DNA of 64,000 nucleotides, from positions 60,463-124,462 of the forward strand of contig CBDIHP010000028.1 of the NCBI GenBank assembly GCA_965279195.1. The letters run 5' to 3'. The notes below the pieces were generated by a model that saw nothing but the letters and a program-made list of their open reading frames with translations, was not told where the DNA came from and searched no databases. This document shows, piece after piece, positions 22,803 through 32,021 of this stretch. Each line of letters starts with the position of its first letter. Positions within the stretch are counted from its first letter, which is position 1. This DNA comes from CBDIHP01 sp965279195 (GTDB lineage: Bacteria; Planctomycetota; Planctomycetia; Isosphaerales; Isosphaeraceae). A program made the translations under genes and the position numbers.

Positions 22803-24038
22803 ATGGCGTCGAAGTTCTTCGGGCCCGAGATGCTGGCGAATCCGTACCCGGTCTATGCCACCATGCGGCAGACCCAGCCCGTCGCGTTCGCCGACGCGCT
22901 GGGCGGCTGGGTGCTCACGCGGTTCGAGGAGGTGTCGACCGTCCTGCGCGACCCGGGCACCTACTCCTCGGTCCGGTTCACGCCCGGTGCGCCGATCGGG
23001 ATGCTCGAAGGGGTCCAGCCCGGCCCGGGCCTGCAGAAGATGCTCGCCTTCCGGGGCGACGCGATGATCCACAACGACGCACCCAAACATACCCGTTTGC
23101 GTTCGCTCGTGAACAAGGCCTTCACGCCCAGGTCGGTCGAGGCCATGCGGCCGATGATCCAGGCGACCGTGGATCAACTGCTCGACGCGGGCCTGAAGCG
23201 CGGCCGGGGCTCGAAGCTGGAGCTGATGGAGGACCTCGCCTACCCGCTCCCCGTGCTCGTCATCGCCGCGATGCTCGGCGTGCCCCAGGAGGACCGGGGC
23301 AAGTTCAAGCACTGGTCCGACGCCATCACCCAGATCGTGAACGTCCAGGCGACCCTGACCAGGGAGGACTTCGAATCCGCCGGGGCGGCGTATTCCGAGC
23401 TGGTCGACTACTTCCAATCGATCGTCGAGGGCCGAAGCTCGCACCCCGAGGGCAGCCTGCTGGGCGCGATGGCCGCCGCCGAGGAGGCGGGGGACAAGCT
23501 CTCCGAGGCCGAGCTCTACGCCAACGCCGTGCTCCTGCTCAACGCCGGGCACGAGACGACCACGAACCTGATCGGCAACGGCACCCATGCCTTGATGTCC
23601 AATCGGGATCAGTATGAATATCTGGTCGCCAACCATTCGGGCGACGCGCTCGACAACGCGGTCGAGGAGTTGCTCCGCTACGACAGCCCGGTGCAGTTCA
23701 CGACGCGGGTCGCGAAGGAAGCCGCCACGCTGAATGGCCAGGCGATCGAGCCGGGTCAGAGCCTGATGGTCGTCCTGGGCGCGGCCAACCGCGACCCGGC
23801 GGCGTTCCCCGACCCCGACAAGCTGAACCTCTCGCGCGGGGAGCACAAGCACGCCGCCTTCGGCCTCGGCCCGCACTACTGCCTGGGCGCCCCGCTCGCC
23901 CGGCTGGAGGCCCGCGTGGTCTTCAGCACCCTCGCCGCCCGGTTCCCCAGCCTGGCCCACGACGCGGAATCGCCCGCGCCCAAGTATCGCAATAACTTCA
24001 ATCTGAGAGGGTTAGAATCTTTGCATTTGAAAGCGTGA
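22803..24038 (+). CDS. cytochrome P450
   Basis: A 411-residue soluble bacterial class I P450. ATG 22803 follows GAGGGGG. The I-helix shows NAGHETTTN (oxygen activation) near 246, the K-helix ExxR is in EELLRYDSPVQF near 287, and the heme-binding loop FGLGPHYCLGAPLARLE has the cysteine ligand at about residue 360. It is alone: no ferredoxin, reductase or biosynthetic genes adjoin, so electron partners come from elsewhere and the substrate cannot be inferred. The length is normal for the family. Confidence 0.95.
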   Translation: MASKFFGPEMLANPYPVYATMRQTQPVAFADALGGWVLTRFEEVSTVLRDPGTYSSVRFTPGAPIGMLEGVQPGPGLQKMLAFRGDAMIHNDAPKHTRLRSLVNKAFTPRSVEAMRPMIQATVDQLLDAGLKRGRGSKLELMEDLAYPLPVLVIAAMLGVPQEDRGKFKHWSDAITQIVNVQATLTREDFESAGAAYSELVDYFQSIVEGRSSHPEGSLLGAMAAAEEAGDKLSEAELYANAVLLLNAGHETTTNLIGNGTHALMSNRDQYEYLVANHSGDALDNAVEELLRYDSPVQFTTRVAKEAATLNGQAIEPGQSLMVVLGAANRDPAAFPDPDKLNLSRGEHKHAAFGLGPHYCLGAPLARLEARVVFSTLAARFPSLAHDAESPAPKYRNNFNLRGLESLHLKA

Positions 24039-24050
24039 CGACTCACCAAG

Positions 24051-24162
24051 GAGAGCGGAAGCTTGCTCCCGAGAGTAGGCGACGAGTCGGAAGCGATCGC
24101 TTCGATCCGGCACGCGGAGCAAGCTCCGCGAAAACCCGGCGGAGGCGAGCTTCCGCACTCCA
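24051..24162. repeat. GCGGAAGC/GCTTCCGC hairpin repeat between convergent genes
   Basis: GGAGAGCGGAAGCTTGCTCC at 24051 faces GAGCTTCCGCACTCC ending 24162, and the inner CGCGGAGCAAGCTCCGCG (24113-24130) is a local hairpin. It sits between the convergent P450 and DUF4394 genes and may act as a two-way terminator. A related pair lies at 34037-34080. Confidence 0.7.
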
Positions 24163-24167
24163 GGTGG

Positions 24168-26129
24168 TCAGGAGCTCAACCCCGTCGCGGATCGCCCGAA
24201 GGTCTTCCGCCCGATGGTGACGCCCGGGAGGCTCGTCACCGGGCGGATGTCGGACTGATCCAGGCCGGTAAATTCATTGATATTCACACCGATCCGGCGC
24301 GACTTGCCGGCGGGGGCGGCCCGGACGACCGTGCGGTTCGGGGTGGGGTTGACCAGCCAGAGCTGAGGGCCTCGGGGGATCTTGCCGGAGACGAGCACGT
24401 TCCCCTCGATGCGTCCGCCGCCCACGGCGGTGAGCGTCACCGAACCGTATTGCTTGAGGGTCACGCTGGTGCCCGCGACCGTCTGGAAGGTGAACTTCGC
24501 GTTGCCGCCCATCTTGCCGTCGGTGTTGCCGTCGAGCCAGAGCCCCGCGACGTCGGTCAGCCCGACCTGCGACTTCCTCGAACCCGCCCGGACCGACAGC
24601 GAGATCCGCTTGAAGGCCGCCTGACCGAAGGCCTGGGCCGGGTCGAGCGTGACCGTGCGGCCGACGGCGTCGTAGGACGCGGAATCGAGCCGGATGCGAA
24701 CGGCCCGGCCGCCGGGGAGGGTGCCCTGGAGGATGTAGTTGGACAAATCTTCCGCCCGCGATACATCGAGGTCCGCATTGAACTGGATGCGGACGCCGTT
24801 GATCGCCCCGCTCGGCCCGGTGAAGCTCACGTCCTGGATGACCGGCCCGTTCAACCGCCTGTTGTCATGCGCGTTGATGCGAACGCGCGTAGACACGTCG
24901 GCGCCCAGTACGGCCCCGCCGGTGGGGTTGCGGAGCAGGACGTCGAAGGATTCGTCGGGCTCGCCCTGGCGGTCGCGGAGGATGCCGATGGTGATGGTCT
25001 GCGAGGTCACGCCGGGCCCGAAGGTGAGGGTGCCGGTGGCGGCCGTATAGTCGATGCCGGGCAGGGCGGAGCCGGCGATGGTGGCGTAGTCGACAGAGAG
25101 CGAGCCGCCCGTCAGGTTCGGGTCGTCGGATCGGGTCACCGTGAGCGTCACGGTCGAGCCGCCTGGGACTTCGTTCACGGCCGCGACCGAGGTCGTCAGG
25201 CTGACCGAGGGGAGGGCGGCGATGTCGATCACGCCGAGGTTGCCCGCGCCGATCGTCCCGAGGGTGCTCACGGTGAGCAGGGTCGGATCCACGGAGTCGA
25301 GGCTGTCGATCTCATTCGCGTTCGCCCCGCCGAAGCTGACGGCCGCGAAGCCCCGGTTGCCGGCCGAGATGTCGAGGCCCCGCAGGGTCACGCCGGGGAA
25401 CCCGAAGGCCGCCAGCGTGCTCAACTGGCCGAAGTTGGGCGACGGGTTGCCTGCGATCCCCCCCTGGCGGACGATCGACGGGGCCAGCGTCCGGGTGCCG
25501 TCGGGCAGGGTCACGGGATAGGTCGCGTTCGCATCCAGGCCGAGGAGCGTGGTCACGCCGGCATTCGAGGCGTTGCTCGTATAGGCAATCGCGTTAACCT
25601 TCGGCGTCAGCCCGACGTTCCGGTCCCCGGCGGCGAAGAAGGGGTCGGCGTCGGTGATGACCGCGCCGGTGTCGGGGTTGATCCTCAGGTCCTGCCCGGC
25701 GTCGCTGACGACCCGCAGGCGGTCGGCCACCGGGTTGAAGTCGATGGCGAACTTCGTGCCTTCGAGCCGGAAGAAGGGGCTCGTCGTGTCGGTCGCGTCG
25801 GGGATCAGCCGGACGGAGTTGCTCAGGAAACCGACGGAAGTGTTGATTTGATAAAGGATCCCCGCGCTGCTGAGGCCGTACAGGGTGTTGTTCCCGGGCC
25901 GGACGTCGATGCCGACGATCGACTCGTTCGGCTGGAGGCCCTGGATGGGCACGGTGCTGAGGATCTGATCCGGCCTGGCGGAGTCGAACGTGACGATCGC
26001 GTTGGCCTTCGTCAGCCCGGCGATCACCGCCGGCACCTTCCTGTGCTCCAGGTGCTCGACCGGCCCCGGTCGTCGGCGGTTGCGGCCCGCCCGGAAACGC
26101 GTTCCCGACCCCAGAATCCCGTCCAGCAT
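24168..26129 (-). CDS. DUF4394 and Calx-beta surface protein
   Basis: A 653-residue protein; ATG 26129 has GGGAGG eight bases upstream. Near residue 20 it carries a VEHLEHRKVPAV segment, the planctomycete N-terminal LExLExR-type motif. Residues about 30-300 are a DUF4394 beta-propeller-like domain (IVGIDVRPGNNTLYGLSSAG, KFAIDFNPVADRLRVVSDAG). A Calx-beta domain follows (VDYATIAGSALPGIDYTAATG, DESFDVLLRNPTGG), which usually binds calcium. The last 200 residues are beta-rich and unassigned. It is likely exported; no classical cleaved signal is evident, so the motif itself may be the targeting element. Function unknown. Confidence 0.85.
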   Translation of the reverse strand: MLDGILGSGTRFRAGRNRRRPGPVEHLEHRKVPAVIAGLTKANAIVTFDSARPDQILSTVPIQGLQPNESIVGIDVRPGNNTLYGLSSAGILYQINTSVGFLSNSVRLIPDATDTTSPFFRLEGTKFAIDFNPVADRLRVVSDAGQDLRINPDTGAVITDADPFFAAGDRNVGLTPKVNAIAYTSNASNAGVTTLLGLDANATYPVTLPDGTRTLAPSIVRQGGIAGNPSPNFGQLSTLAAFGFPGVTLRGLDISAGNRGFAAVSFGGANANEIDSLDSVDPTLLTVSTLGTIGAGNLGVIDIAALPSVSLTTSVAAVNEVPGGSTVTLTVTRSDDPNLTGGSLSVDYATIAGSALPGIDYTAATGTLTFGPGVTSQTITIGILRDRQGEPDESFDVLLRNPTGGAVLGADVSTRVRINAHDNRRLNGPVIQDVSFTGPSGAINGVRIQFNADLDVSRAEDLSNYILQGTLPGGRAVRIRLDSASYDAVGRTVTLDPAQAFGQAAFKRISLSVRAGSRKSQVGLTDVAGLWLDGNTDGKMGGNAKFTFQTVAGTSVTLKQYGSVTLTAVGGGRIEGNVLVSGKIPRGPQLWLVNPTPNRTVVRAAPAGKSRRIGVNINEFTGLDQSDIRPVTSLPGVTIGRKTFGRSATGLSS

Positions 26130-26455
26130 GGCGACGCCCTCCCAATCCTCGGTGTCCGTTCGCGCGGGTGCCTCTTGCCGTCTCCCGATCACAATAATCC
26201 ATGCATCCACTCAAGTCGAGAGCCTGGTTCCATTTTGCCCAGACGTTCCAGAATCTCAGGGGCATCTGGCAGGCGGGGGCGTCAAAGTGGCAGCCGCCGG
26301 GGCCGAATTCGCGGAGGCCGGATTTCCGTAAGCTATGATGGTGCTGCGACAAGCGAATTCGAGCGGATCAAGGCACTGGATTTGCTCTTGACTTTCGCAT
26401 TCGTTAATAAACCATGCACTTGCGTCAGACCGACCAATTTGGCGAGGACGATCGA
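26130..26455. other. divergent intergenic region before htpG
   Basis: Holds the divergent promoters of the DUF4394 gene and htpG. An AT-richer part at about 26330-26430 (ending AATAAACCATGCAC) is the likely htpG promoter region. No CIRCE-type inverted repeat or other named heat-shock operator was seen. Confidence 0.4.
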
Positions 26456-28399
26456 ATGGCCGAGACGTTGGAAACCCCGAAGGCCGAGTCGTATTCGTTC
26501 CAGGCCGAGATCAAGCAGCTCCTGCACCTGCTGTCGCATTCGCTCTACCAGAGCAAGGAGATCGCGCTCCGCGAGCTGATCTCCAACGCGTCGGACGCGC
26601 TCGACAAGATGCGGTACGTCCAGCTCACGGACGAATCCAGGCGTGACGACCGCCCGCTGGAGATTCAGATCGAGGCGAAGCCGGATGAATCGCTGTTGAT
26701 CATCCGCGACAACGGCATCGGCATGACGCACGACGAGGTGGTGAAGAACCTCGGCACGATCGCCCACAGCGGCTCGCTGGAGTTCCTCAAGACGCTCGCG
26801 TCGCAGAAGCAGGACGCGTCGAAGCCCGCCGATGTGTCGCTGATCGGCCAGTTCGGCGTCGGGTTCTACTCGGCGTTCATGCTGGCGGACAACGTCCGCG
26901 TCCGGACCCGGGGCTATGCGTCGGAGCAGGGCTGGGAGTGGGCCTCGGACGGCTCGGGCGCGTTCACCGTCACCGAGGCCGACGGACTGCCGCGCGGGAC
27001 CGAGATCCGCCTGCATCTCAAGGACGAGGCGAAGGATTTCGCCCAGGACTGGAAGGTCTCCTCGACCGTCAAGCGCTACTCCAGCTTCGTGCCGCACCCG
27101 ATCAAGGTCGGCGACGAGGTGGTCAATTCGCAGAAGCCGATCTGGGTCGAGCCCAAGAACCAGGTCACCGACGAGCAGCACACCCAGTTCTATCAGCATC
27201 TGACCCACCATGCCGACGAGTCGCCGCTCTGGCACCTGCACATGGCGGCCGACTCGCCGATCCAGTTCCGCGGGCTGCTCTACTGCCCGACGACGAACAT
27301 CGAGAAGCTCGGCTTCGGCCGCACCGAGCACGGCCTGAACCTGCTGGCCAAGCGGGTGCTCGTCCAGTCCGACTGCCGCGAGCTGCGGCCCGAGTATCTC
27401 CGATTCCTTTATGGGTTGGTCGACTCGGAAGACCTCCCCTTGAACGTCTCGCGCGAGACGCTGCAGGACAACGCCGTCATCCGGCGGATCCGCACGGTGC
27501 TGGTCAAGCAGGTGCTCGACCGGCTCGACAAGCTGGCCGAGGAGTCGGCCGAGAAATACCTGGAATTCTTCAGGCAGTTCGGCACGATCCTCCGCGAAGG
27601 GGTCGCGCTCGACCCGCCCCAGCGAGAGCGGATCGCCAAGCTCCTGCGGTTCACCTCGTCGTTCACGAATCCGGATGCGCTCACAAGCCTGGATGATTAT
27701 GCGAGCCGGTTCGTGGAGGGCCAGAAGGCGATCTACTTCCTCGGCGGGCCCGACCTGGCCACGCTCAGGAAGAACCCCAGCCTGGAGATCTTCCGCAAGC
27801 GGGGGATCGAGGTGCTGTATCTCACCGACCCGGTCGACGAGTTCGTGATGACCGCCCTCGGGAAGTATAAGGACCATCCGCTCCTGTCGATCGACGCGGC
27901 CGACGTCGAGGTCCCCGAGGGGACCAGGGCGGCGACGGATGGGGCCGAATCGAAGCCGGAAGACGAAAGCAAGGCCGAATCCGAAGCGTCGAAGAATCCG
28001 GCCGGGCTGGAGCGGGTGATCTCGCTGTTCCGCGAGGCGCTGGGCGCCCGGGTTCAGGACGTCCGGGTCTCGAAGCGTCTGACGGATTCGCCCTGCGTGC
28101 TGGTGAATGCCGAGGGGGGGATGAGCGCGCAGTTGCAGCGACTCATGAAGATGTCCAACCAGGACTTCGCGCCTTCGGCGAGGATCCTGGAGCTGAACCC
28201 CAAGGCCCCGCTGATCGAGCGGCTCGCCGGCCTCTCGACCAACGACGCCCACGCCGACTTCATCCGCCAGACCGGCTGGATGCTCTGGGCCAACGCCCAG
28301 ATCCTCGAAGGCACGCTGCCCGAGGTGGAGGACTTCACGAGCAAGCTCCAGGGGCTGCTCGAAGAGGCGGCGAATGGCAAATCAGTGCTGATTCTTTGA
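26456..28399 (+). CDS. htpG: molecular chaperone HtpG (Hsp90)
   Basis: A 647-residue Hsp90 homologue. ATG 26456 follows GAGGA with about seven bases spacing; an ATG at 26414 would add 14 residues. The GHKL ATP-binding site is intact: RELISNASDALDKMRY (Mg-binding Asn and the ATP-lid approach), IRDNGIGMT, GTIAHSGS and IGQFGVGFYSAFM. The middle domain has the catalytic-arginine region NVSRETLQDN, and the C-terminal dimerisation domain follows an acidic linker near residue 500. It is a cytosolic ATP-driven chaperone. Length is normal for bacteria; the gene stands alone. Confidence 0.97.
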   Translation: MAETLETPKAESYSFQAEIKQLLHLLSHSLYQSKEIALRELISNASDALDKMRYVQLTDESRRDDRPLEIQIEAKPDESLLIIRDNGIGMTHDEVVKNLGTIAHSGSLEFLKTLASQKQDASKPADVSLIGQFGVGFYSAFMLADNVRVRTRGYASEQGWEWASDGSGAFTVTEADGLPRGTEIRLHLKDEAKDFAQDWKVSSTVKRYSSFVPHPIKVGDEVVNSQKPIWVEPKNQVTDEQHTQFYQHLTHHADESPLWHLHMAADSPIQFRGLLYCPTTNIEKLGFGRTEHGLNLLAKRVLVQSDCRELRPEYLRFLYGLVDSEDLPLNVSRETLQDNAVIRRIRTVLVKQVLDRLDKLAEESAEKYLEFFRQFGTILREGVALDPPQRERIAKLLRFTSSFTNPDALTSLDDYASRFVEGQKAIYFLGGPDLATLRKNPSLEIFRKRGIEVLYLTDPVDEFVMTALGKYKDHPLLSIDAADVEVPEGTRAATDGAESKPEDESKAESEASKNPAGLERVISLFREALGARVQDVRVSKRLTDSPCVLVNAEGGMSAQLQRLMKMSNQDFAPSARILELNPKAPLIERLAGLSTNDAHADFIRQTGWMLWANAQILEGTLPEVEDFTSKLQGLLEEAANGKSVLIL

Positions 28400-28403
28400 T
28401 TTC

Positions 28404-28521
28404 GTAGGGTGTGGTGCCTCGCGGACCGACGGGACGCGAGGCTCCGCACCGACGATGGCATCCGACACACACCCCAGCGTGTCGGTGTGGAGGCCGCGAG
28501 GACGCGGCCACCACACCCTAC
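28404..28521. repeat. GTAGGGTGTGGTG inverted repeat between convergent genes
   Basis: GTAGGGTGTGGTG at 28404-28416 and CACCACACCCTAC at 28509-28521 are perfect inverses enclosing further GC-rich symmetry (CCTCGCGGACC with GCGAGGCTCCGC). It starts five bases past the htpG stop, and the TAG stop of the converging kinase (28518-28520) lies inside the right arm. It could serve as a shared terminator. Confidence 0.75.
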
Positions 28522-31331
28522 CGGGTTCCATTCTCCAACTTTTTCAGCAAGGCCATGACCTCCGGGCAGCCGGGGCGGAGGGCCTGGGCGGCGCGGGTGT
28601 GGGCGAGTGCGCGGGGGGGCTGGTCCTGGCGGAGGGCGGCCTGGGCCTGGAAGAACTGGGCCCAGAAGGTGTCGGGGGCGAGGGTGATGGCACGGTCGAA
28701 GGCGTCCGAGGCGGCGCCGAGGTCGCCGGCGAGATAGGCGATCCGGCCGTGCCCGGTCAGCTCCCACGCGGAGGGGCTCGGGAGGATGTTGATGCGTCCG
28801 CCGCCGACGATCGCCCGCAGGGACAGCAGCACCGGCTCGTCGCCCAGCAGCTCGGTCGCCTCGTCGAGGATCGCCCGGGCGACCTTGCCCGCGTCGGGGT
28901 CGTCGCCGAGCAGGCGGGGGCGGACCTGGGCGTCGATCAGGACCAGGTCGAGGATGTCGCGCCGGAGGCCCTGGTAGATGCCCGACCCGTCGCGCCGGAG
29001 GAGTTCGATCCGGAGCTTCGACCGGCTCTGCCAGAAGGTCTTGAACTCCTGGTCGAACGCGGCGGCGGCGAGGGGCAGGGGTGCGGGCGAGGGTTCGAGG
29101 CGGGCGGCGAGGAACCGGGCGCGGTCGGCGAACTCGCCGACGGACTGGGCCAGTCGCGAGAGGTGCTTGCCGTCGGCCAGCTCGGCGCGGATGCCCCGGC
29201 CGAAGGGGAGGGGGCCGAGGGAATTCAGGCCGCCCTCATATTCGGAGATGGCCTCGCGTTGCTCGCCCCGGCCGGCGAGCTTCCTGGCCTCGTCGAGGGA
29301 GTTGCGGGCGTCGTGGACGCGGACGGTGACCAGGGGGATGCCGGCGAGCACGGTCACGACGAGCAGGAACCGGAGCCAGTGGAGGATGAGGTCGGTGGAC
29401 CGCTGCCGGCGGGTCCGCCACTTCTGGAACCGCTCGGCCACGCTGCGGTTGGTCACGCCCCGGAGGGGGAGCCCGCGGACGTGGGCGCGGAGGTCCTCGG
29501 CGAGCGAGGCGGCGTCGGGGTAGCGGTCCTCGGGGTCCTCGGCGAGGCAACGGACGAGGATGTCGGCCAGGCCGACGCTGACGCGCTCATTGGTGTCTCG
29601 GATCGTGCGGGCCGCTTCGAGGGGCGGGTGTCCCCGGCCGCCGAGGGCTTCGAGCAGGACCATCGCCAGCGAGTAGATGTCCGACCGGCCGTCCACCGCG
29701 CGGGGGGGCGCGACGCCCTCGCGCACGGCCGCCAGCGCCTCGCGCTGTTCGGGGGACATATAATCGGGCGTGCCGCCGAGGATGTCGGGGCGGGGGTCGC
29801 CGAGGTTGTAGGGGGGGCGGGCGAGGTGGAAGTCGAGCAGGGACGGCTGGCCGTCGTCGCCGATCAGCACATTCGAGGGCTTGACGTCCATGTGCACCAG
29901 GCCGCGCTCGTGGGCGTAGTGCAGGGCGTCGGCCAGGTAGGAGCCGATCAGCGCGATGGCCTCGGGGTAGTCGTACCCGGCGAGGACCTTGCGGAACCGG
30001 GCCGCGCGGCCGGCGTTGTTGGCCTCGGCGTCGCGGTCGCCGCCGATGAGGATGCCGGCCTGGACGACGTCCAGGGCGCGGAGGAGGCTGAGGCCGGTCC
30101 GCTTCTCGTGCGGCACGCCCGAGAGGATGTGGAGGATCCGCTCCATCGACGCCCCGCCGAGGTAGGGCATCAGCAGGGCGCGGAGGTCCTTCTCGGGGAA
30201 GTCGCGGACCCCGTAGAGCGGGACGATGTTGGTGTGCTGGAGCCTGGCGAGCGAGAGGTGCTCGACGTGATGGTCGCGCGGGGTGAGCTTGACCACGACC
30301 TGGCGGTCGGCCAGCGTGGTCTCGACGGCCAGGAACGCCCGCCCCAGCGCGCCGCGGCCGAGTTCGGCCACGAGCCGGAAGTCGCCGATGGAGGTGCCCA
30401 GCTCGGGGAAGGTGACCGGCTGGGCCTCGGGCACGAGCCCCTCGACGGCCAGGAGCGCGGCCAGCTCGTCGCGCCACTGGGGGAACCGCCGCGCCAGCTC
30501 GGCGTGGTCGAGCGCCTCGCCGTCCTCGCGACGCAGGCAGAGTTCTTCATAGATGAGTCGGATGGCGGCCTGGGGGTGCTGGCGGAGCATGGGCTCGCGT
30601 TCGAGCCAGTCCTCCGCGCGGCTGCGTTCGCCCCGGAGCCAGGCGTCGGACATGGCCTCGGCGAGCAGGTCGGCGACCCCCTCGGGCCCGACGGTGGGCG
30701 TGAGGGCGGCGATCGACCAGGTGAGCCACTCCGACTGCGACCGCGTGGTGGTGTGCTCCGCGACGGGCTCAGGCGGGGGCGCGGGGGCCGGGGTGAGGAC
30801 CGGCTCCAGCTCCTCGGACGAGAAGATGTTGCCCTGGTCGTCGCGGAGCGAGACCGAGACCGACGCGGAGGTGCTCTCCGATCGGATGACCCCGAAGAGC
30901 TGCGACAGCCGGGCCGATCGGCGCCGGGACTCGCCTGAGGCGGAGTCGAGGTGGCTGATCGCGGAGAGGGTGGGCGTGACGGCGATGCTGGACAGCGACC
31001 TGGCCCCGGCCGGCACGGGGGCGGGGGGCGGCGCGATGAGGGCCAGGGTGATGGAGTCGCACGAGCCCGAGTCGATCAGGCTGGGCACGTCGCCGGACGA
31101 CCGGGAGTCGTGGGGGAACTCGTCGCGGGGCGGGTCCCAGCACCAGGCCAGTCCGACGTCGCCGCAGATGGTGACGTCGTCGGTGTCGTCGAAGTCGGGG
31201 GGGAGATCCGGCCCGGCGGCCGAACCCGACCCGGATCCGGAGGCCTGGTCGGGGCCGAGGTCGACCACGGGCCAGGGATCGAACACGGGGATCGCGTCGT
31301 GTTCCGCGCCCGGATCAACAATCTCAGACAT
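28518..31331 (-). CDS. Ser/Thr kinase with TPR-like C-terminus, ECF-linked
   Basis: A 937-residue kinase. The first 250 residues are acidic and low-complexity, followed by a helical adaptor region (VADLLAEAMSDAWLRGERSRAEDWLER). The kinase domain has ELGRGALGRAF near 315, VVVKLTP lysine, HMDVKPSNVL near 480 (HMD replaces HRD but keeps the catalytic aspartate), LDFHLA replacing DFG, and MSPEQREAL. A membrane segment (WLRFLLVVTVLAGIPLVTV) lies near 655. The outer part is helical with TPR-like pairs toward the end (HGRIAYLAGDLGAASDAFDRA). It follows an ECF sigma gene by 111 bases, the planctomycete sigma-kinase arrangement, so it probably signals to that sigma factor. Confidence 0.88.
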   Translation of the reverse strand: MSEIVDPGAEHDAIPVFDPWPVVDLGPDQASGSGSGSAAGPDLPPDFDDTDDVTICGDVGLAWCWDPPRDEFPHDSRSSGDVPSLIDSGSCDSITLALIAPPPAPVPAGARSLSSIAVTPTLSAISHLDSASGESRRRSARLSQLFGVIRSESTSASVSVSLRDDQGNIFSSEELEPVLTPAPAPPPEPVAEHTTTRSQSEWLTWSIAALTPTVGPEGVADLLAEAMSDAWLRGERSRAEDWLEREPMLRQHPQAAIRLIYEELCLRREDGEALDHAELARRFPQWRDELAALLAVEGLVPEAQPVTFPELGTSIGDFRLVAELGRGALGRAFLAVETTLADRQVVVKLTPRDHHVEHLSLARLQHTNIVPLYGVRDFPEKDLRALLMPYLGGASMERILHILSGVPHEKRTGLSLLRALDVVQAGILIGGDRDAEANNAGRAARFRKVLAGYDYPEAIALIGSYLADALHYAHERGLVHMDVKPSNVLIGDDGQPSLLDFHLARPPYNLGDPRPDILGGTPDYMSPEQREALAAVREGVAPPRAVDGRSDIYSLAMVLLEALGGRGHPPLEAARTIRDTNERVSVGLADILVRCLAEDPEDRYPDAASLAEDLRAHVRGLPLRGVTNRSVAERFQKWRTRRQRSTDLILHWLRFLLVVTVLAGIPLVTVRVHDARNSLDEARKLAGRGEQREAISEYEGGLNSLGPLPFGRGIRAELADGKHLSRLAQSVGEFADRARFLAARLEPSPAPLPLAAAAFDQEFKTFWQSRSKLRIELLRRDGSGIYQGLRRDILDLVLIDAQVRPRLLGDDPDAGKVARAILDEATELLGDEPVLLSLRAIVGGGRINILPSPSAWELTGHGRIAYLAGDLGAASDAFDRAITLAPDTFWAQFFQAQAALRQDQPPRALAHTRAAQALRPGCPEVMALLKKLENGTR

Positions 31332-31442
31332 GGGCGTTCCAGGCGACCAAGCCGGCACGAATCACCTTTGACGTCGTGGGGTCGGTGGCGGCGTCGCCAT
31401 CCGACGGGGCGGGAGTGGGCCGGTGGGCGGGACGCGGTCGAT

Positions 31443-32021
31443 TCAGGGCGACTGCTCGGCGAGCTTGCGGGCGAGGTCATAGAGGATCCGCCTCACGCTG
31501 CTCGGGTGCAGGCCGGTCTGGTTGGCGATCTCGTTCAGCGACAGGCCCTGGCGCTTGAGCTTGAGCAGCTCATGATGCGTCGGCGGGCAGAGGTCGAGCA
31601 TCTTCTCCCAGAGCTCGTCGGCGCGGACCTCCTCGCTCGGGCGGGTGCCGCCGGAGGCGAGGCTGTCGAGGCGGTCGGACCCGTCATTCGCCGTGATCGG
31701 CTGCTCGCGCTCCAGCGCCGTGCGGTGCTGGCGGAGGCGGTCGATGAAGCGATTGCGGGCCGACTGGACCAGGAACGCCTGGAGGTGCGAGCCGTCGGAG
31801 AACTGCCAGCGCGCCGATCGGAAGCCGTCGAGGACGTCGGCCCAGACGGACTGGACGATGTCCACGGAGTCGAACTTCGACCGGAGCGGGGCCGAGAGCT
31901 GCCGGCGGACGACCATGCGGAGGTACGGCTCATAGGTATTGAAGAGCTGGGCCGCCGCCGTCTCGTCGCCGCGCTGGAGGCCATCGAGGAGTCGTTCCAG
32001 GATTGGCTCGGAGGAGGTCAT
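31443..32021 (-). CDS. ECF RNA polymerase sigma factor
   Basis: A 192-residue ECF sigma factor. Region 2 is YLRMVVRRQLSAPLRSKFDSVDIVQSVWADVL with the DIVQ -10 recognition helix, and region 4 is the HTH LNEIANQTGLHPSSVRRILYDLARKL. The spacing and the LRSKFDSVDIVQ segment fit the planctomycete ECF group associated with protein kinases. The start codon overlaps the stop of an upstream membrane-protein gene as ATGA and a kinase gene follows, giving a three-gene signalling operon. No classical anti-sigma factor is present. Confidence 0.93.
   Translation of the reverse strand: MTSSEPILERLLDGLQRGDETAAAQLFNTYEPYLRMVVRRQLSAPLRSKFDSVDIVQSVWADVLDGFRSARWQFSDGSHLQAFLVQSARNRFIDRLRQHRTALEREQPITANDGSDRLDSLASGGTRPSEEVRADELWEKMLDLCPPTHHELLKLKRQGLSLNEIANQTGLHPSSVRRILYDLARKLAEQSP

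Noticed and set aside
22803..24038. Secondary-metabolite cluster around the P450
   Set aside because: Neighbours are a membrane acyltransferase-like protein and a DUF4394 protein. No synthase, carrier or tailoring genes are present.
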